NCBI RefSeq assembly: GCF_050279675.1
Contig: NZ_JBNNUK010000003.1
Location: forward strand, 62,001 to 126,000
Direction of reading: 5' to 3'
DNA length: 64,000 nt
Source: Viridibacillus sp050279675
GTDB taxonomy: Bacteria; Bacillota; Bacilli; Bacillales_A; Planococcaceae
The notes under the pieces were generated by a model. It worked only from the letters and a program-made list of their open reading frames with translations, had not been told where the DNA came from and searched no databases. The position numbers and the translations under genes are program-made. Positions 8,566 through 17,480 of the stretch are shown piece by piece (position 1 is the first letter of the stretch; each line of letters starts with the position of its first letter).

Positions 8566-11217
8566 TTACATATTTTTCAATTCATTAATACGTTTCTCCA
8601 CTGTTGCATATTTTTCAATATAGTCTGCTTCTTTTGCACGCTCAGCAGCTACAACGTCATCTGGAGCTTTAGATACGAAACGTTCATTGTTCAGTTTACC
8701 TTGAACTCTTTTCACTTCTTTATCCCATTTCTCAAGTTCATGTGATAAGCGCTCAATTTCAGCAGCTACATCAATTAAGCCTTCAAGAGGTAAGAATAGT
8801 TCTGCACCAGATACAACAGCTGACATGCATTGACCAGGAGCCTCAATACCTTCGCCAAGTGTTAAAGGCTCTGGGTTACAGAATTTTTCTAGATATGCTT
8901 TGTTATCTTCCAGAACAGAAAGTGTTGCAACGTCTTTAGCTGAAACATATAAAGGCACTTTTTTGCTCATTGGTGTTTGTACTTCAGCACGAATATTACG
9001 AACAGCACGGATAATGTCCATTAGTAATTTCATGTTATCCGATTGTGCTTGTGAAGTTAAATTTTCATCAACTGTCGGCCAAGCAGCTACTGTAATTGAT
9101 TCGCCCTCATGCGGAAGGTTTTGCCAAATTTCTTCTGTGATAAATGGCATAAATGGATGTAACAGGCGCATTGTATTATCTAAAACATATGCTAGTACAG
9201 AGCGCGTTGTTTTCTTCGCTGCTTCGTCTTCACCGTATAATGGCAATTTCGCCATTTCGATGTACCAGTCACAGAAATCATCCCAGATGAAGTTGTATAA
9301 TTGACGACCTACTTCACCAAATTCAAATTTTTCAGCTAAAGTTGTTACTTGTTCGATTGTTTCATTCAGACGAGTTAGAATCCATTGATCTGCCACTGAT
9401 TTTTTACCAGTTAAATCGATTTCATCGTAAGTCATGCCTTCCATATTCATCAAAGCAAAGCGTGAAGCATTCCAAATTTTGTTTGAGAAGTTCCAAATAG
9501 CTTCTACTTTTTCATTTGAATAACGTAAATCTTGACCTGGAGAAGAACCAGTTGCTAAGAAGTAACGTAATGAGTCAGCACCGTATTTTTCGATAACATC
9601 CATTGGATCAACTCCGTTACCTAGAGATTTAGACATTTTACGCCCTTGCTCATCACGAACTAAACCATGAATTAATACATCTTCAAATGGTCGTGTACCA
9701 GTAAATTCAATGCCTTGGAAAATCATACGAGAAACCCAGAAGAATATAATATCATAACCAGTTACTAATGTATTAGTTGGATAATAACGTTTAAATTCTT
9801 CGTTTGCTTCATCTGGCCAGCCCATTGTTGAAAACGGCCATAATGCAGATGAGAACCAAGTATCTAATACATCAGTATCTTGATTCCAGTTTTCAGCATC
9901 AGCTGGAGCATCTGTACCTACGTAAACTTCACCTGTTTCTTTATGGTACCAAGCTGGGATTCGATGACCCCACCAAAGTTGACGAGAAATACACCAATCA
10001 CGGATATTCTCCATCCAACGAGAATACGTATTTTCAAAACGTGCAGGTACAAAGTTTACTTTGCCTTCTTCATCTTTTTGAAGCTCTAATGATGCATCTG
10101 CAAGTGGTTGCATTTTAACGAACCATTGTGTTGAAAGATACGGCTCAACAACCGCACCAGAACGTTCTGAGTGTCCTACTGAATGCATATGATCTTCAAT
10201 TTTGAAACAAACACCCATGCCTTGTAAGTCTTTAACGATTGCTTTACGGCATTCAAAGCGATCCATACCTTTATATTTCCCAGCATTATCATTCATCGAA
10301 CCGTCTTCATTCATTACAAGAATACGCGGTAAGTCATGGCGGTTACCTACTTCAAAGTCATTCGGGTCATGAGCTGGTGTAATTTTTACAACACCCGTAC
10401 CAAATTCCATTTCAACGTACTCATCTGCTATGATTGGAATTTCGCGACCTACTATTGGTAATGTTACTGTTTTACCGATTAGATGTTGGTATCGTTCATC
10501 TTTAGGGTGAACAGCGATCGCAGTATCACCTAGCATTGTTTCAGGGCGTGTAGTTGCAATTTCAATTGCTCCAGTCCCATCAGTTAATGGATATTTGAAG
10601 TGATAAAAAGCTCCTGGAATGTCTTTGTAAATAACTTCAATATCTGATAACGCTGTTTTTGTTGCAGGATCCCAGTTAATGATATATTCACCGCGGTAAA
10701 TTAATCCTTTTTCGTAAAGTTTTACAAATACTTCTTTTACTGCATCAGAAAGTCCTGCATCTAATGTGAATCGTTCACGAGAATAATCTAGCGCTAGACC
10801 CATTTTCGCCCATTGCTGACGAATATGACCTGCATACTCTTCTTTCCATTCCCATGTTTTTTCAACAAACTTTTCGCGACCTAAGTCATAACGAGTAATT
10901 CCTTCTTCACGAAGTTTCGCTTCTACTTTTGCTTGTGTTGCGATACCCGCATGGTCCATACCTGGTAACCAAAGTGCATCGTATCCTTGCATACGTTTCA
11001 TACGAATTAGGATATCTTGTAATGTTGTATCCCAAGCATGCCCTAAGTGTAGTTTACCTGTTACGTTTGGTGGTGGAATTACGATTGAATATGGCTCTTT
11101 GCCACTTTCAGGTTGTGCTTTAAAGAATTCTCCTTTTAGCCACCATTCATAACGTCCTTGTTCGATTGACTGTGGATCATATTTCGTTGGCATTGATGTC
11201 GTTTGTTGTTCTGTCAA
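8566..11217 (-). CDS. valS: Valyl-tRNA synthetase
   Basis: An 883-residue class Ia synthetase charging tRNA-Val. The HIGH-type motif is PPNVTGKLHLGH near residue 50, and the KMSKS loop (RKMSKSLGNG) is near 525. An editing domain lies between about 190 and 400. The C-terminus (about 810-883) is the coiled-coil arm typical of ValRS (AAEIERLSHELEKWDKEVKR). Length matches the family. The start is TTG after AAAGGAGG. A T-box leader upstream means uncharged tRNA-Val should induce it. Confidence 0.98.
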   Translation of the reverse strand: MTEQQTTSMPTKYDPQSIEQGRYEWWLKGEFFKAQPESGKEPYSIVIPPPNVTGKLHLGHAWDTTLQDILIRMKRMQGYDALWLPGMDHAGIATQAKVEAKLREEGITRYDLGREKFVEKTWEWKEEYAGHIRQQWAKMGLALDYSRERFTLDAGLSDAVKEVFVKLYEKGLIYRGEYIINWDPATKTALSDIEVIYKDIPGAFYHFKYPLTDGTGAIEIATTRPETMLGDTAIAVHPKDERYQHLIGKTVTLPIVGREIPIIADEYVEMEFGTGVVKITPAHDPNDFEVGNRHDLPRILVMNEDGSMNDNAGKYKGMDRFECRKAIVKDLQGMGVCFKIEDHMHSVGHSERSGAVVEPYLSTQWFVKMQPLADASLELQKDEEGKVNFVPARFENTYSRWMENIRDWCISRQLWWGHRIPAWYHKETGEVYVGTDAPADAENWNQDTDVLDTWFSSALWPFSTMGWPDEANEEFKRYYPTNTLVTGYDIIFFWVSRMIFQGIEFTGTRPFEDVLIHGLVRDEQGRKMSKSLGNGVDPMDVIEKYGADSLRYFLATGSSPGQDLRYSNEKVEAIWNFSNKIWNASRFALMNMEGMTYDEIDLTGKKSVADQWILTRLNETIEQVTTLAEKFEFGEVGRQLYNFIWDDFCDWYIEMAKLPLYGEDEAAKKTTRSVLAYVLDNTMRLLHPFMPFITEEIWQNLPHEGESITVAAWPTVDENLTSQAQSDNMKLLMDIIRAVRNIRAEVQTPMSKKVPLYVSAKDVATLSVLEDNKAYLEKFCNPEPLTLGEGIEAPGQCMSAVVSGAELFLPLEGLIDVAAEIERLSHELEKWDKEVKRVQGKLNNERFVSKAPDDVVAAERAKEADYIEKYATVEKRINELKNM

Positions 11218-11279
11218 TTTGACGACCTCCTTTTAATTTTTTGTTAACAACAAAGTATCTTGTAGTTTTTTGCAAATAA

Positions 11280-11538
11280 AAAAACTCCTATCGCCTAAAA
11301 AGGACGAAGGAGTTGAATTCGCGGTACCACCTTTATTTCAACACAAAAAACGTGCTGACACTTCATTGTATAACGGCTTCTAACCGGCTTCTGCTAAGCT
11401 TTATCAGGTTCACAGAAACTGCTCCAGGGCGACCTTCAAATGTGTGTAAGCGGAAACTCGCACCTAACGTTTCCTCTCTTTGGCAAACACAATACACTCT
11501 ACTCTTCCCTATCTATGCATCAATATTAAGATGACCTT
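11280..11538 (-). promoter_or_regulatory. T-box riboswitch of valS
   Basis: On the minus strand the conserved T-box AAGGTGGTACCGCG lies at about 11319-11332. It is followed by a terminator (AACTCCT … AGGAGTT plus T-run, 11280-11314), with the competing antiterminator formed by the T-box. A stem I with an AGTAG element starts near 11515. A GTC triplet in GAAGGTCGCC (about 11430) is a plausible valine specifier codon. Uncharged tRNA binding should favour read-through into valS. Confidence 0.93.
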
Positions 11539-11567
11539 ATTGTATCGAAAAAAAGATGCATTTTCAA
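11539..11567 (-). promoter_or_regulatory. Sigma-A promoter of the valS T-box transcript
   Basis: TTGAAA (11567-11562), a 17-nt spacer and TACAAT (11544-11539) on the minus strand, placed directly before the T-box leader. It lies only 28 bp from the start of the divergent small membrane gene. Confidence 0.8.
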
Positions 11568-11594
11568 GTTTTTTAGAAAGGAGGACCACATTTC

Positions 11595-11789
11595 ATGTCA
11601 CGTCGAAAATATAATCCTTATTTTCTACCACCTTGGCTACGGAAAACAAGATTTTACTGTAGAAGTATTATCGTTCCTCTTTGTTGCTTCCAAGGTATTC
11701 GTGTAATCATCATCCCGACAACAGGAGACATTATATTACTTCTGGTATTAGCCTTATTGTGGTACTTACTGTTTACGGATTTCCTTTAA
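11595..11789 (+). CDS. Small conserved-looking membrane protein
   Basis: A 64-residue protein with a strong AAAGGAGG site ending 12 nt before the ATG. It has a basic, aromatic N-terminus (MSRRKYNPYFLPPWLRKTRF) and a C-terminal hydrophobic helix at about 43-62. The layout resembles short uncharacterised Bacillales membrane proteins that I cannot name. It occupies the spot of ysxE/spoVID-region genes in B. subtilis and overlaps the convergent spoVID-like gene by 24 bp. A real gene is likely; function unknown. Confidence 0.65.
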   Translation: MSRRKYNPYFLPPWLRKTRFYCRSIIVPLCCFQGIRVIIIPTTGDIILLLVLALLWYLLFTDFL

Positions 11790-12335
11790 GTTGTACGTTC
11801 TAATTGTATATGCTTCTTCTAAATCCCATAAGAACGATTCAGATTCTGGTTTTTCTTGAGCACTTGCCTCAGCAGTAGTAGTAGATGAACTTTCTACTAC
11901 TTCTGCTTCTACTTGTGCAGTAGCAACTTGTGGTTCCTCATAATTACATGTCGCCTGCCAGTTAAAATGACAGCTACCATCACCTTGGAATGTTGTCGTA
12001 ATATAGTCTACTTTTATTTCTACAGGGACGTCTTTATTCACTCGATCTCTTGGCAAATTTACATGTAACGGCACAGCATATTCAAAATAACCCGATTCTC
12101 CTTGCATGTCTAAATCTTCTATTGTTGTCCAAGTTGAAGTCCCATGATGTGGTGTTTCACCTTCTGCAAATGCTACATTGGCAGAAATATGATAAATACC
12201 TGTTAAGAATACTGATTCACCTGACTCTTCCTGTGTCCAACGAGGTGTAATTTTCACATTCGACGTATCTTGCGGTTTACCAAAACTTTCAGGAAAGTTA
12301 AATCCTTCTGCGATTTCCCAGGAAATATGTTGCAT
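11766..12335 (-). CDS. SpoVID-like spore protein lacking the LysM domain
   Basis: A 189-residue protein with AAGGAGG before the ATG. The N-terminal 125 residues have the beta-rich pattern of the SpoVID/CotE-interaction-type domain (ITPRWTQEESGESVFLTGIY … VPLHVNLPRDR). An acidic Ser/Thr/Ala/Glu linker (about 130-165) follows, ending in ESFLWDLEEAYTIRTYNL. B. subtilis SpoVID, which guides coat encasement of the forespore, is about 575 residues and ends in a LysM domain; none is present here. Position between valS and hemL matches spoVID. The product is probably a spore surface morphogenetic protein of reduced form. Confidence 0.7.
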   Translation of the reverse strand: MQHISWEIAEGFNFPESFGKPQDTSNVKITPRWTQEESGESVFLTGIYHISANVAFAEGETPHHGTSTWTTIEDLDMQGESGYFEYAVPLHVNLPRDRVNKDVPVEIKVDYITTTFQGDGSCHFNWQATCNYEEPQVATAQVEAEVVESSSTTTAEASAQEKPESESFLWDLEEAYTIRTYNLKEIRKQ

Positions 12336-12363
12336 AGCTTGACCTCCTTCATATATCTAATAG

Positions 12364-12393
12364 ATTATATGCGTGGTAGTATCGTGATTATGC
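12364..12393 (-). promoter_or_regulatory. Candidate sigma-E promoter of the spoVID-like gene
   Basis: On the minus strand GCATAAT (12393-12387), a 15-nt spacer and CATATAAT (12371-12364) resemble the mother-cell sigma-E consensus (GxATATT, CATACAxT). spoVID is sigma-E dependent in B. subtilis, which fits. Confidence 0.6.
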
Positions 12394-12520
12394 ATTATGT
12401 TATGTCCATAGATTGTACGGCGGTAGTTATTCATTTGTAGGTTAGGTCCCTTAGAGTCATTGATGCTCTATGAGAAAGATTAGCTGGATTACTGACATTA
12501 TCAATGTATTTACTTGCATT

Positions 12521-12554
12521 AAAAAGGCCTTCTCAAAATAGAGAAAGCCTTTTT
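12521..12554 (-). terminator. Terminator of the hem operon
   Basis: AAAAAGGCcTTCTC and GAGAAaGCCTTTTT form a stem with A/T-runs on both sides, just past hemL. Confidence 0.85.
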
Positions 12555-12568
12555 CTTATAACATTATA

Positions 12569-13861
12569 TTAGCGCGCAAGTTGTTTAAATACTTTTTGGA
12601 AAGCTTGGACTGTCTTTGCAATATGTTCTTCAGTGTGCTCTGTAGAAACAAATACACCTTCAAATTGTGACGGCGGCAAGAAGATTCCTTCATTCGCCAT
12701 TAAACCGTAGTATTCAGCAAACAATTGTAAATCAGAAGTTTTCGCTGTTTCAAAGTTAATAACATTTTCATTAGTTAAGAAGTAACCAATCATTGAACCT
12801 GCACGATTTACTGTGTGAGGGATGTTATACATTTCTGCAGCTTCGCGGAAACCTGCTTCTAATTGATCCCCTAATTTTGTGAAATAATCATATGTTTCAG
12901 GTTTTAAATGACTTATTGTTGCTAAACCAGCAGACATTGCAAGTGGGTTACCTGATAATGTACCCGCTTGATAGATTGGACCTGCTGGAGCTATTTTCTC
13001 CATAATCTCACGTTTACCACCGAATGCACCTACAGGTAGTCCACCACCGATTACTTTGCCTAGACAAGTTAAATCTGGTGTTACTCCGAAGTGACCTTGA
13101 GCACTATGATACCCTACACGGAAACCAGTCATTACTTCATCAAAGATTAATAGTGAGCCTGCGTTTGTTGTTAGCTCACGTAAACCTTCAAGGAATCCTG
13201 GTAACGGCGGAACGACACCCATATTACCGCAAACCGGCTCAACGATTACTGCAGCAATTTCTTCGCCGAATTTTTCAAAGACAAGTTTAGCTGATTCTAA
13301 ATCATTATACGGAACCGTTAATGTGTTTTGAGCAATTCCCAATGGTACACCTGGGCTGTCTGGTAAACCAAGTGTTGCGACACCCGAACCAGCTTTTATC
13401 AGTAAACTATCACCATGTCCGTGATAGCTACCTTCGAACTTCAAAATTTTATCTCTTCCTGTAAAGCCACGTGCTGCACGGATGGCACTCATTGTTGCTT
13501 CCGTACCTGAAGATACCATACGAATCATTTCGATTGAAGGAATACGATCTATTACTACTTTTGCTAGTTCATTTTCTACTAGTGAAGAAGCTCCAAAGCT
13601 TGTTCCCGTTTCAGCTACTTTTTGAATTGCAGCTACGACATCAGGATGCGTGTGACCAATAATTAGTGGACCCCATGATAATACATAGTCAATATAATCA
13701 TTACCATCGATATCCGTAATGATTGCTCCTTTACCACTAGCCATAAAAATCGGATCCATATCAACTGCTTTAAATGCACGAACTGGACTATTTACGCCAC
13801 CTGGCATTAAGTTTACTGCTTCTTTAAACGCTTGTTTTGATTTTTCATATGATCGTGTCAT
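12569..13861 (-). CDS. hemL: Glutamate-1-semialdehyde 2,1-aminomutase
   Basis: A 430-residue PLP enzyme of the class III aminotransferase fold, converting glutamate-1-semialdehyde to 5-aminolevulinate. Seen: DEVMTGFRVG (PLP-ring Asp) and LGKVIGGGLPVGAFGG, whose Lys (about residue 267) binds PLP. GGAGGG precedes the ATG and hemB ends 3 bp upstream. It is the last gene of hemAXCDBL and is followed by a terminator. Confidence 0.97.
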   Translation of the reverse strand: MTRSYEKSKQAFKEAVNLMPGGVNSPVRAFKAVDMDPIFMASGKGAIITDIDGNDYIDYVLSWGPLIIGHTHPDVVAAIQKVAETGTSFGASSLVENELAKVVIDRIPSIEMIRMVSSGTEATMSAIRAARGFTGRDKILKFEGSYHGHGDSLLIKAGSGVATLGLPDSPGVPLGIAQNTLTVPYNDLESAKLVFEKFGEEIAAVIVEPVCGNMGVVPPLPGFLEGLRELTTNAGSLLIFDEVMTGFRVGYHSAQGHFGVTPDLTCLGKVIGGGLPVGAFGGKREIMEKIAPAGPIYQAGTLSGNPLAMSAGLATISHLKPETYDYFTKLGDQLEAGFREAAEMYNIPHTVNRAGSMIGYFLTNENVINFETAKTSDLQLFAEYYGLMANEGIFLPPSQFEGVFVSTEHTEEHIAKTVQAFQKVFKQLAR

Positions 13862-13864
13862 GAA

Positions 13865-14848
13865 TTATTTTCCCTCCATCCAACGAACTGCATCTTTTGC
13901 ATGATAAGTAATGATTAAGTCTGCTCCTGCGCGTTTCATACCTAGTAGTGTTTCTAAGACCGTTTGTTTTTCGTCAATCCAACCATTAATAGATGCCGCT
14001 TTAACCATCGCATATTCGCCACTTACATTGTAAGCAACAATCGGTAAATCGTAGTTATTACGTACATCACGTACAATATCTAAGTAAGCCAATGCTGGTT
14101 TAACGATTAAGAAATCTGCTCCTTCTTCTACGTCTGAAGTAGCTTCACGCATTGCTTCCATACGATTTGCAGGATCCATTTGATATGTTTTACGATCACC
14201 AAATTTAGGTGCGCCATCTGCCGCATCACGGAATGGTCCATAGTATGCTGAAGCGTATTTTACTGCATAAGACATGATTGGAACATCTTCAAATCCAGCA
14301 TCATCTAAGCCTTTACGAATCGCTGCTACAAAACCATCCATCATATTAGATGGCGCAATAATGTCTGCTCCCGCTTCTGCTTGTGAAACTGCTGTTTTTG
14401 CTAATAAATCTAGTGAAGGGTCATTTAAAATTTGTTCTTTGTCATTCACGACACCACAGTGACCGTGAGAAGTAAATTCACATAGGCATGTGTCCGCAAT
14501 AACCACGATTTCTGGGTAATTCTTTTTCACAAAACGAGTTGCTTCTTGAACAATACCATGATTGTGGAAAGCTTGAGTACCTACTTCGTCTTTTTCTGCA
14601 GGTAAGCCAAAAAGAATGATGGAAGGAATACCTAGTGAAACTACTTCATCCATTTCCTCACCTAAACGATCAATTGAAAATTGAAAAACGCCTGGCATAG
14701 AAGATACTTCATTTTTAATATTTTCTCCATCCATGACGAAAATGGGATAGATGAAATCTTCTTTATGCAAATATGTTTCTTTTACCATTGAGCGCATAGT
14801 AGCGGATTGACGTAAACGTCTATGTCTTTTAAATGTTAAATCTTTCAT
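13865..14848 (-). CDS. hemB: Porphobilinogen synthase (delta-aminolevulinate dehydratase)
   Basis: A 327-residue TIM-barrel enzyme that condenses two 5-aminolevulinates into porphobilinogen. The two Schiff-base lysines are in MSYAVKYASAYYGPFRDA and LIVKPALAYLDIV. The Cys cluster DTCLCEFTSHGHCG indicates a Zn-binding active site. Its start overlaps the end of hemD by 4 bp (ATGA), so translation is coupled. Confidence 0.97.
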   Translation of the reverse strand: MKDLTFKRHRRLRQSATMRSMVKETYLHKEDFIYPIFVMDGENIKNEVSSMPGVFQFSIDRLGEEMDEVVSLGIPSIILFGLPAEKDEVGTQAFHNHGIVQEATRFVKKNYPEIVVIADTCLCEFTSHGHCGVVNDKEQILNDPSLDLLAKTAVSQAEAGADIIAPSNMMDGFVAAIRKGLDDAGFEDVPIMSYAVKYASAYYGPFRDAADGAPKFGDRKTYQMDPANRMEAMREATSDVEEGADFLIVKPALAYLDIVRDVRNNYDLPIVAYNVSGEYAMVKAASINGWIDEKQTVLETLLGMKRAGADLIITYHAKDAVRWMEGK

Positions 14849-15609
14849 TTTAGATGTTCCTTTCTATTAGCTAACTCTTGAATCAATGCTTTCATTGTAT
14901 AGGTGGGCGGCATTACATCAACTTTAGCTCCTGCTTTAATTAGCGCTTGCTCTGTGATATGCCCTATGGATAGAACTATAAATGAATGCCAACCGATTAC
15001 CTTTGCTACATGCTCAGAAAAAACCTCTACTGCAGATGGACTTGCAAAGGCAATACTTACATTTGTAGATTCTTTCAAAAGTGTTAGCAGTTCTGTAGTA
15101 TTTTCTGTCGTTTGAACCGTTTCATAGACAGTCCATTCATCCACATGACAAGATAAACCTTTTACTATAGTATCCTTTGCCATCGATCCCTTAAAAAATT
15201 GACAGGATACATTGCCCCCTACAATAGAAGGGAACTCTTGCACAAATACATCTGCACTGAATGTTGATGGCATAAAATTAATCTCAAAGCCCATTTCTTC
15301 AAGAGCTTCGGCTGTTTTTGAACCTACAGCAGCCACCTTACCTGACCACTCAGATGCCTGGAAATGAAAACGCTGTATTTTACTTTTAAAAGCAAGGACC
15401 GCATTCTGACTAGTGAAAATAAGCCAGTCATACTGCTTACTTTTTTCAAGTCGTTGTCGGTCCATATCACTTTTAACCTCATTAACAGTAATAAGCGGTA
15501 GGTGTATAGCCTGACCGCCTAATTGTTCAATTTGCTTTTCCACAGATGCTGTAACATGTGTTCCTGTTAATACGATTTTGTCTCCACTAAGAGATAAATC
15601 ATTTTGCAT
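14845..15609 (-). CDS. hemD: Uroporphyrinogen-III synthase
   Basis: A 254-residue protein that cyclises hydroxymethylbilane with inversion of ring D. The family is poorly conserved; the call rests on the two-lobed pattern (VLTGTHVTASVEKQIEQLGG, DWLIFTSQNAVLAFK, SIAFASPSAVEVF) and position between hemC and hemB. It overlaps hemC by 11 bp and hemB by 4 bp. Confidence 0.93.
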   Translation of the reverse strand: MQNDLSLSGDKIVLTGTHVTASVEKQIEQLGGQAIHLPLITVNEVKSDMDRQRLEKSKQYDWLIFTSQNAVLAFKSKIQRFHFQASEWSGKVAAVGSKTAEALEEMGFEINFMPSTFSADVFVQEFPSIVGGNVSCQFFKGSMAKDTIVKGLSCHVDEWTVYETVQTTENTTELLTLLKESTNVSIAFASPSAVEVFSEHVAKVIGWHSFIVLSIGHITEQALIKAGAKVDVMPPTYTMKALIQELANRKEHLK

Positions 15610-16531
15610 CTTGCTCAGCCTTTACTTTTTGAATTAAATCAAAGGCTCCTTGCTCTGTTAAAATACGAGCAACTTCTTCACCAGCTGCTTTAGCATCTTC
15701 CATTGTCACTGTTTCTTTATAAATAACAGACGCATCTGGAGCTGCTACTAAACCAGTTAGTTCAATTTGTTTTCCGTCAAATTTTGCGTAACCTGCGATT
15801 GGTACTTGGCAACCGCCATCCATTGCTGCAAGATATGCGCGCTCTGCATGTGCTTCTTCCCAAGTTGCTTTGTCCGTTAATTTAGCAAGCTCAGCTAATA
15901 ATTCCGCATCATCACTACGACACTCAATACCTAGAGATCCTTGCCCAACAGCTGGGATACACATTTCAGCAGATAAGTATTCTGTTACGACATCTTGACT
16001 CCACCCCAGTCGTTTAAGACCGGCTGCTGCTAAAATAATCGCATCATATTCGCCCGTTTCAAGTTTCGCTAAACGTGTATCTACGTTTCCACGTATCCAT
16101 TTGATTTCGATATCTGGACGTTGGGCCAATAATTGTGCACTGCGGCGTAAGCTACTTGTACCAACAACAGCACCTTTTGGTAGATCAGCAAATTTCACAT
16201 GACCATTTGAAATGAAAGCATCACGTGCATCTTCACGCGGAGGGATACAGCCGATTACAAGCCCCTCTGGTAAAACTGCTGGCATGTCCTTCATACTGTG
16301 GACAGCAAAATCAATACCTTTATCAAAAAGTTCTTGTTCGATTTCTTTTACAAATAGTCCTTTACCGCCTACTTTAGAAAGTTGGACATCTAAAATTTGG
16401 TCACCCTTAGTCACGATTTCTTTGACTTCAAATTCAAACGGAGCACCCGCCAGTTTCATTTGATGGATAAACCAATTAGTTTGCGTTAAAGCAAGTTTAC
16501 TTCTTCTTGAACCTACTACTATTTTTCTCAC
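15599..16531 (-). CDS. hemC: Porphobilinogen deaminase (hydroxymethylbilane synthase)
   Basis: A 310-residue enzyme that polymerises four porphobilinogens. Seen: VGSRRSKLALTQTNW at the N-terminus, HSMKDMP, GTSSLRRSAQL, and the dipyrromethane-cofactor Cys in DGGCQVPIAGYA (about residue 241). The start is GTG with AAAGGTTGG upstream. It sits between hemX and hemD in the operon. Confidence 0.97.
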   Translation of the reverse strand: MRKIVVGSRRSKLALTQTNWFIHQMKLAGAPFEFEVKEIVTKGDQILDVQLSKVGGKGLFVKEIEQELFDKGIDFAVHSMKDMPAVLPEGLVIGCIPPREDARDAFISNGHVKFADLPKGAVVGTSSLRRSAQLLAQRPDIEIKWIRGNVDTRLAKLETGEYDAIILAAAGLKRLGWSQDVVTEYLSAEMCIPAVGQGSLGIECRSDDAELLAELAKLTDKATWEEAHAERAYLAAMDGGCQVPIAGYAKFDGKQIELTGLVAAPDASVIYKETVTMEDAKAAGEEVARILTEQGAFDLIQKVKAEQDAK

Positions 16532-16549
16532 AATAATCCAACCTTTCTA

Positions 16550-17380
16550 TTAATACCAAAGATGAAAATCAGACAATTTACTTCCTAAAAAGAAATTGAT
16601 GATTACAAACAGAAATGCATACACATGAGCCCACGCATAACTTGTCGAATGTAATTTCCCTTTTCGATTTCCATAAATGATGAAACAATATATTAACAAC
16701 GAAACAAATGAACCAACAATTTTCACATCAAATACAGATACGTCATCTAATGTTAAATATGCCCATTGTAGGCCTAAAATTAAACTTATTAATAATAACG
16801 GTATACCCGTTAATAATGAAGCTGTCATTCCTTGCTCAGTTTGCTGTAATGATGGAAGTCTCGTCCATTGCTTCGTCCATTTCTTTTTCTTTAATACATT
16901 ATATAAAATCAAATATAATGTCGAAAAAACAAACGATAATGAGAATGCCACATACGAAAGTATTGCGAACGTAATATGGATAAATAAAAGCTCAGAGATT
17001 AGTGCCTCACCTACTGGCGACTGTGAAATTTGCGATGGTGCAAATGTATTAATCGTCATGAAGATGAATCCAATTACGTTGATGAAGAATACTGGTAAAT
17101 CTACTCGATAAACGCAATGCAAAAGGATCGAAATGGTTATTAATAACCAAGCGTAGAAATAGATTCCTTCAAACAACGATAATATAGGGAAACGATGCGT
17201 CTCCACTATATACATTACTAAAAATACTGATTGTAAAACCCATACGATGGAAAGTAGCCAAAATGCAACACGGTGAGCTTTTGCATCCTTATTTAAATAA
17301 TCTATAAAATAGAATACAAGACTGATTGCATATAAGACGACCATCGCTTCATGTAGTCTTGTCATCATCAAATCAGCCAT
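16550..17380 (-). CDS. hemX: HemX, membrane protein of the haem operon (CcsA-like)
   Basis: A 276-residue integral membrane protein with about eight hydrophobic segments and the family signature of cytochrome c assembly proteins (LLFIHITFAILSYVAFSLSF; GLQWAYLTLDD). In B. subtilis HemX lowers the amount of HemA. It lies between hemA and hemC, 19 bp upstream of the hemC start, so it belongs to the same operon. The mechanism is not visible in the sequence. Confidence 0.92.
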   Translation of the reverse strand: MADLMMTRLHEAMVVLYAISLVFYFIDYLNKDAKAHRVAFWLLSIVWVLQSVFLVMYIVETHRFPILSLFEGIYFYAWLLITISILLHCVYRVDLPVFFINVIGFIFMTINTFAPSQISQSPVGEALISELLFIHITFAILSYVAFSLSFVFSTLYLILYNVLKKKKWTKQWTRLPSLQQTEQGMTASLLTGIPLLLISLILGLQWAYLTLDDVSVFDVKIVGSFVSLLIYCFIIYGNRKGKLHSTSYAWAHVYAFLFVIINFFLGSKLSDFHLWY

Positions 17381-17480
17381 AACTTACTCCTTTATTTTTA
17401 ACTTTATCGCGAAAAAAAAGACGATTTCGCATCTATTAGTTTACCATACAGATACGAAAACGCCTCCTAAACAAATTTCA

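Noticed and set aside
11280..11338. Simple inverted repeat considered as a stand-alone terminator
   Set aside because: It is the expression platform of the valS T-box, with the T-box sequence adjoining it.
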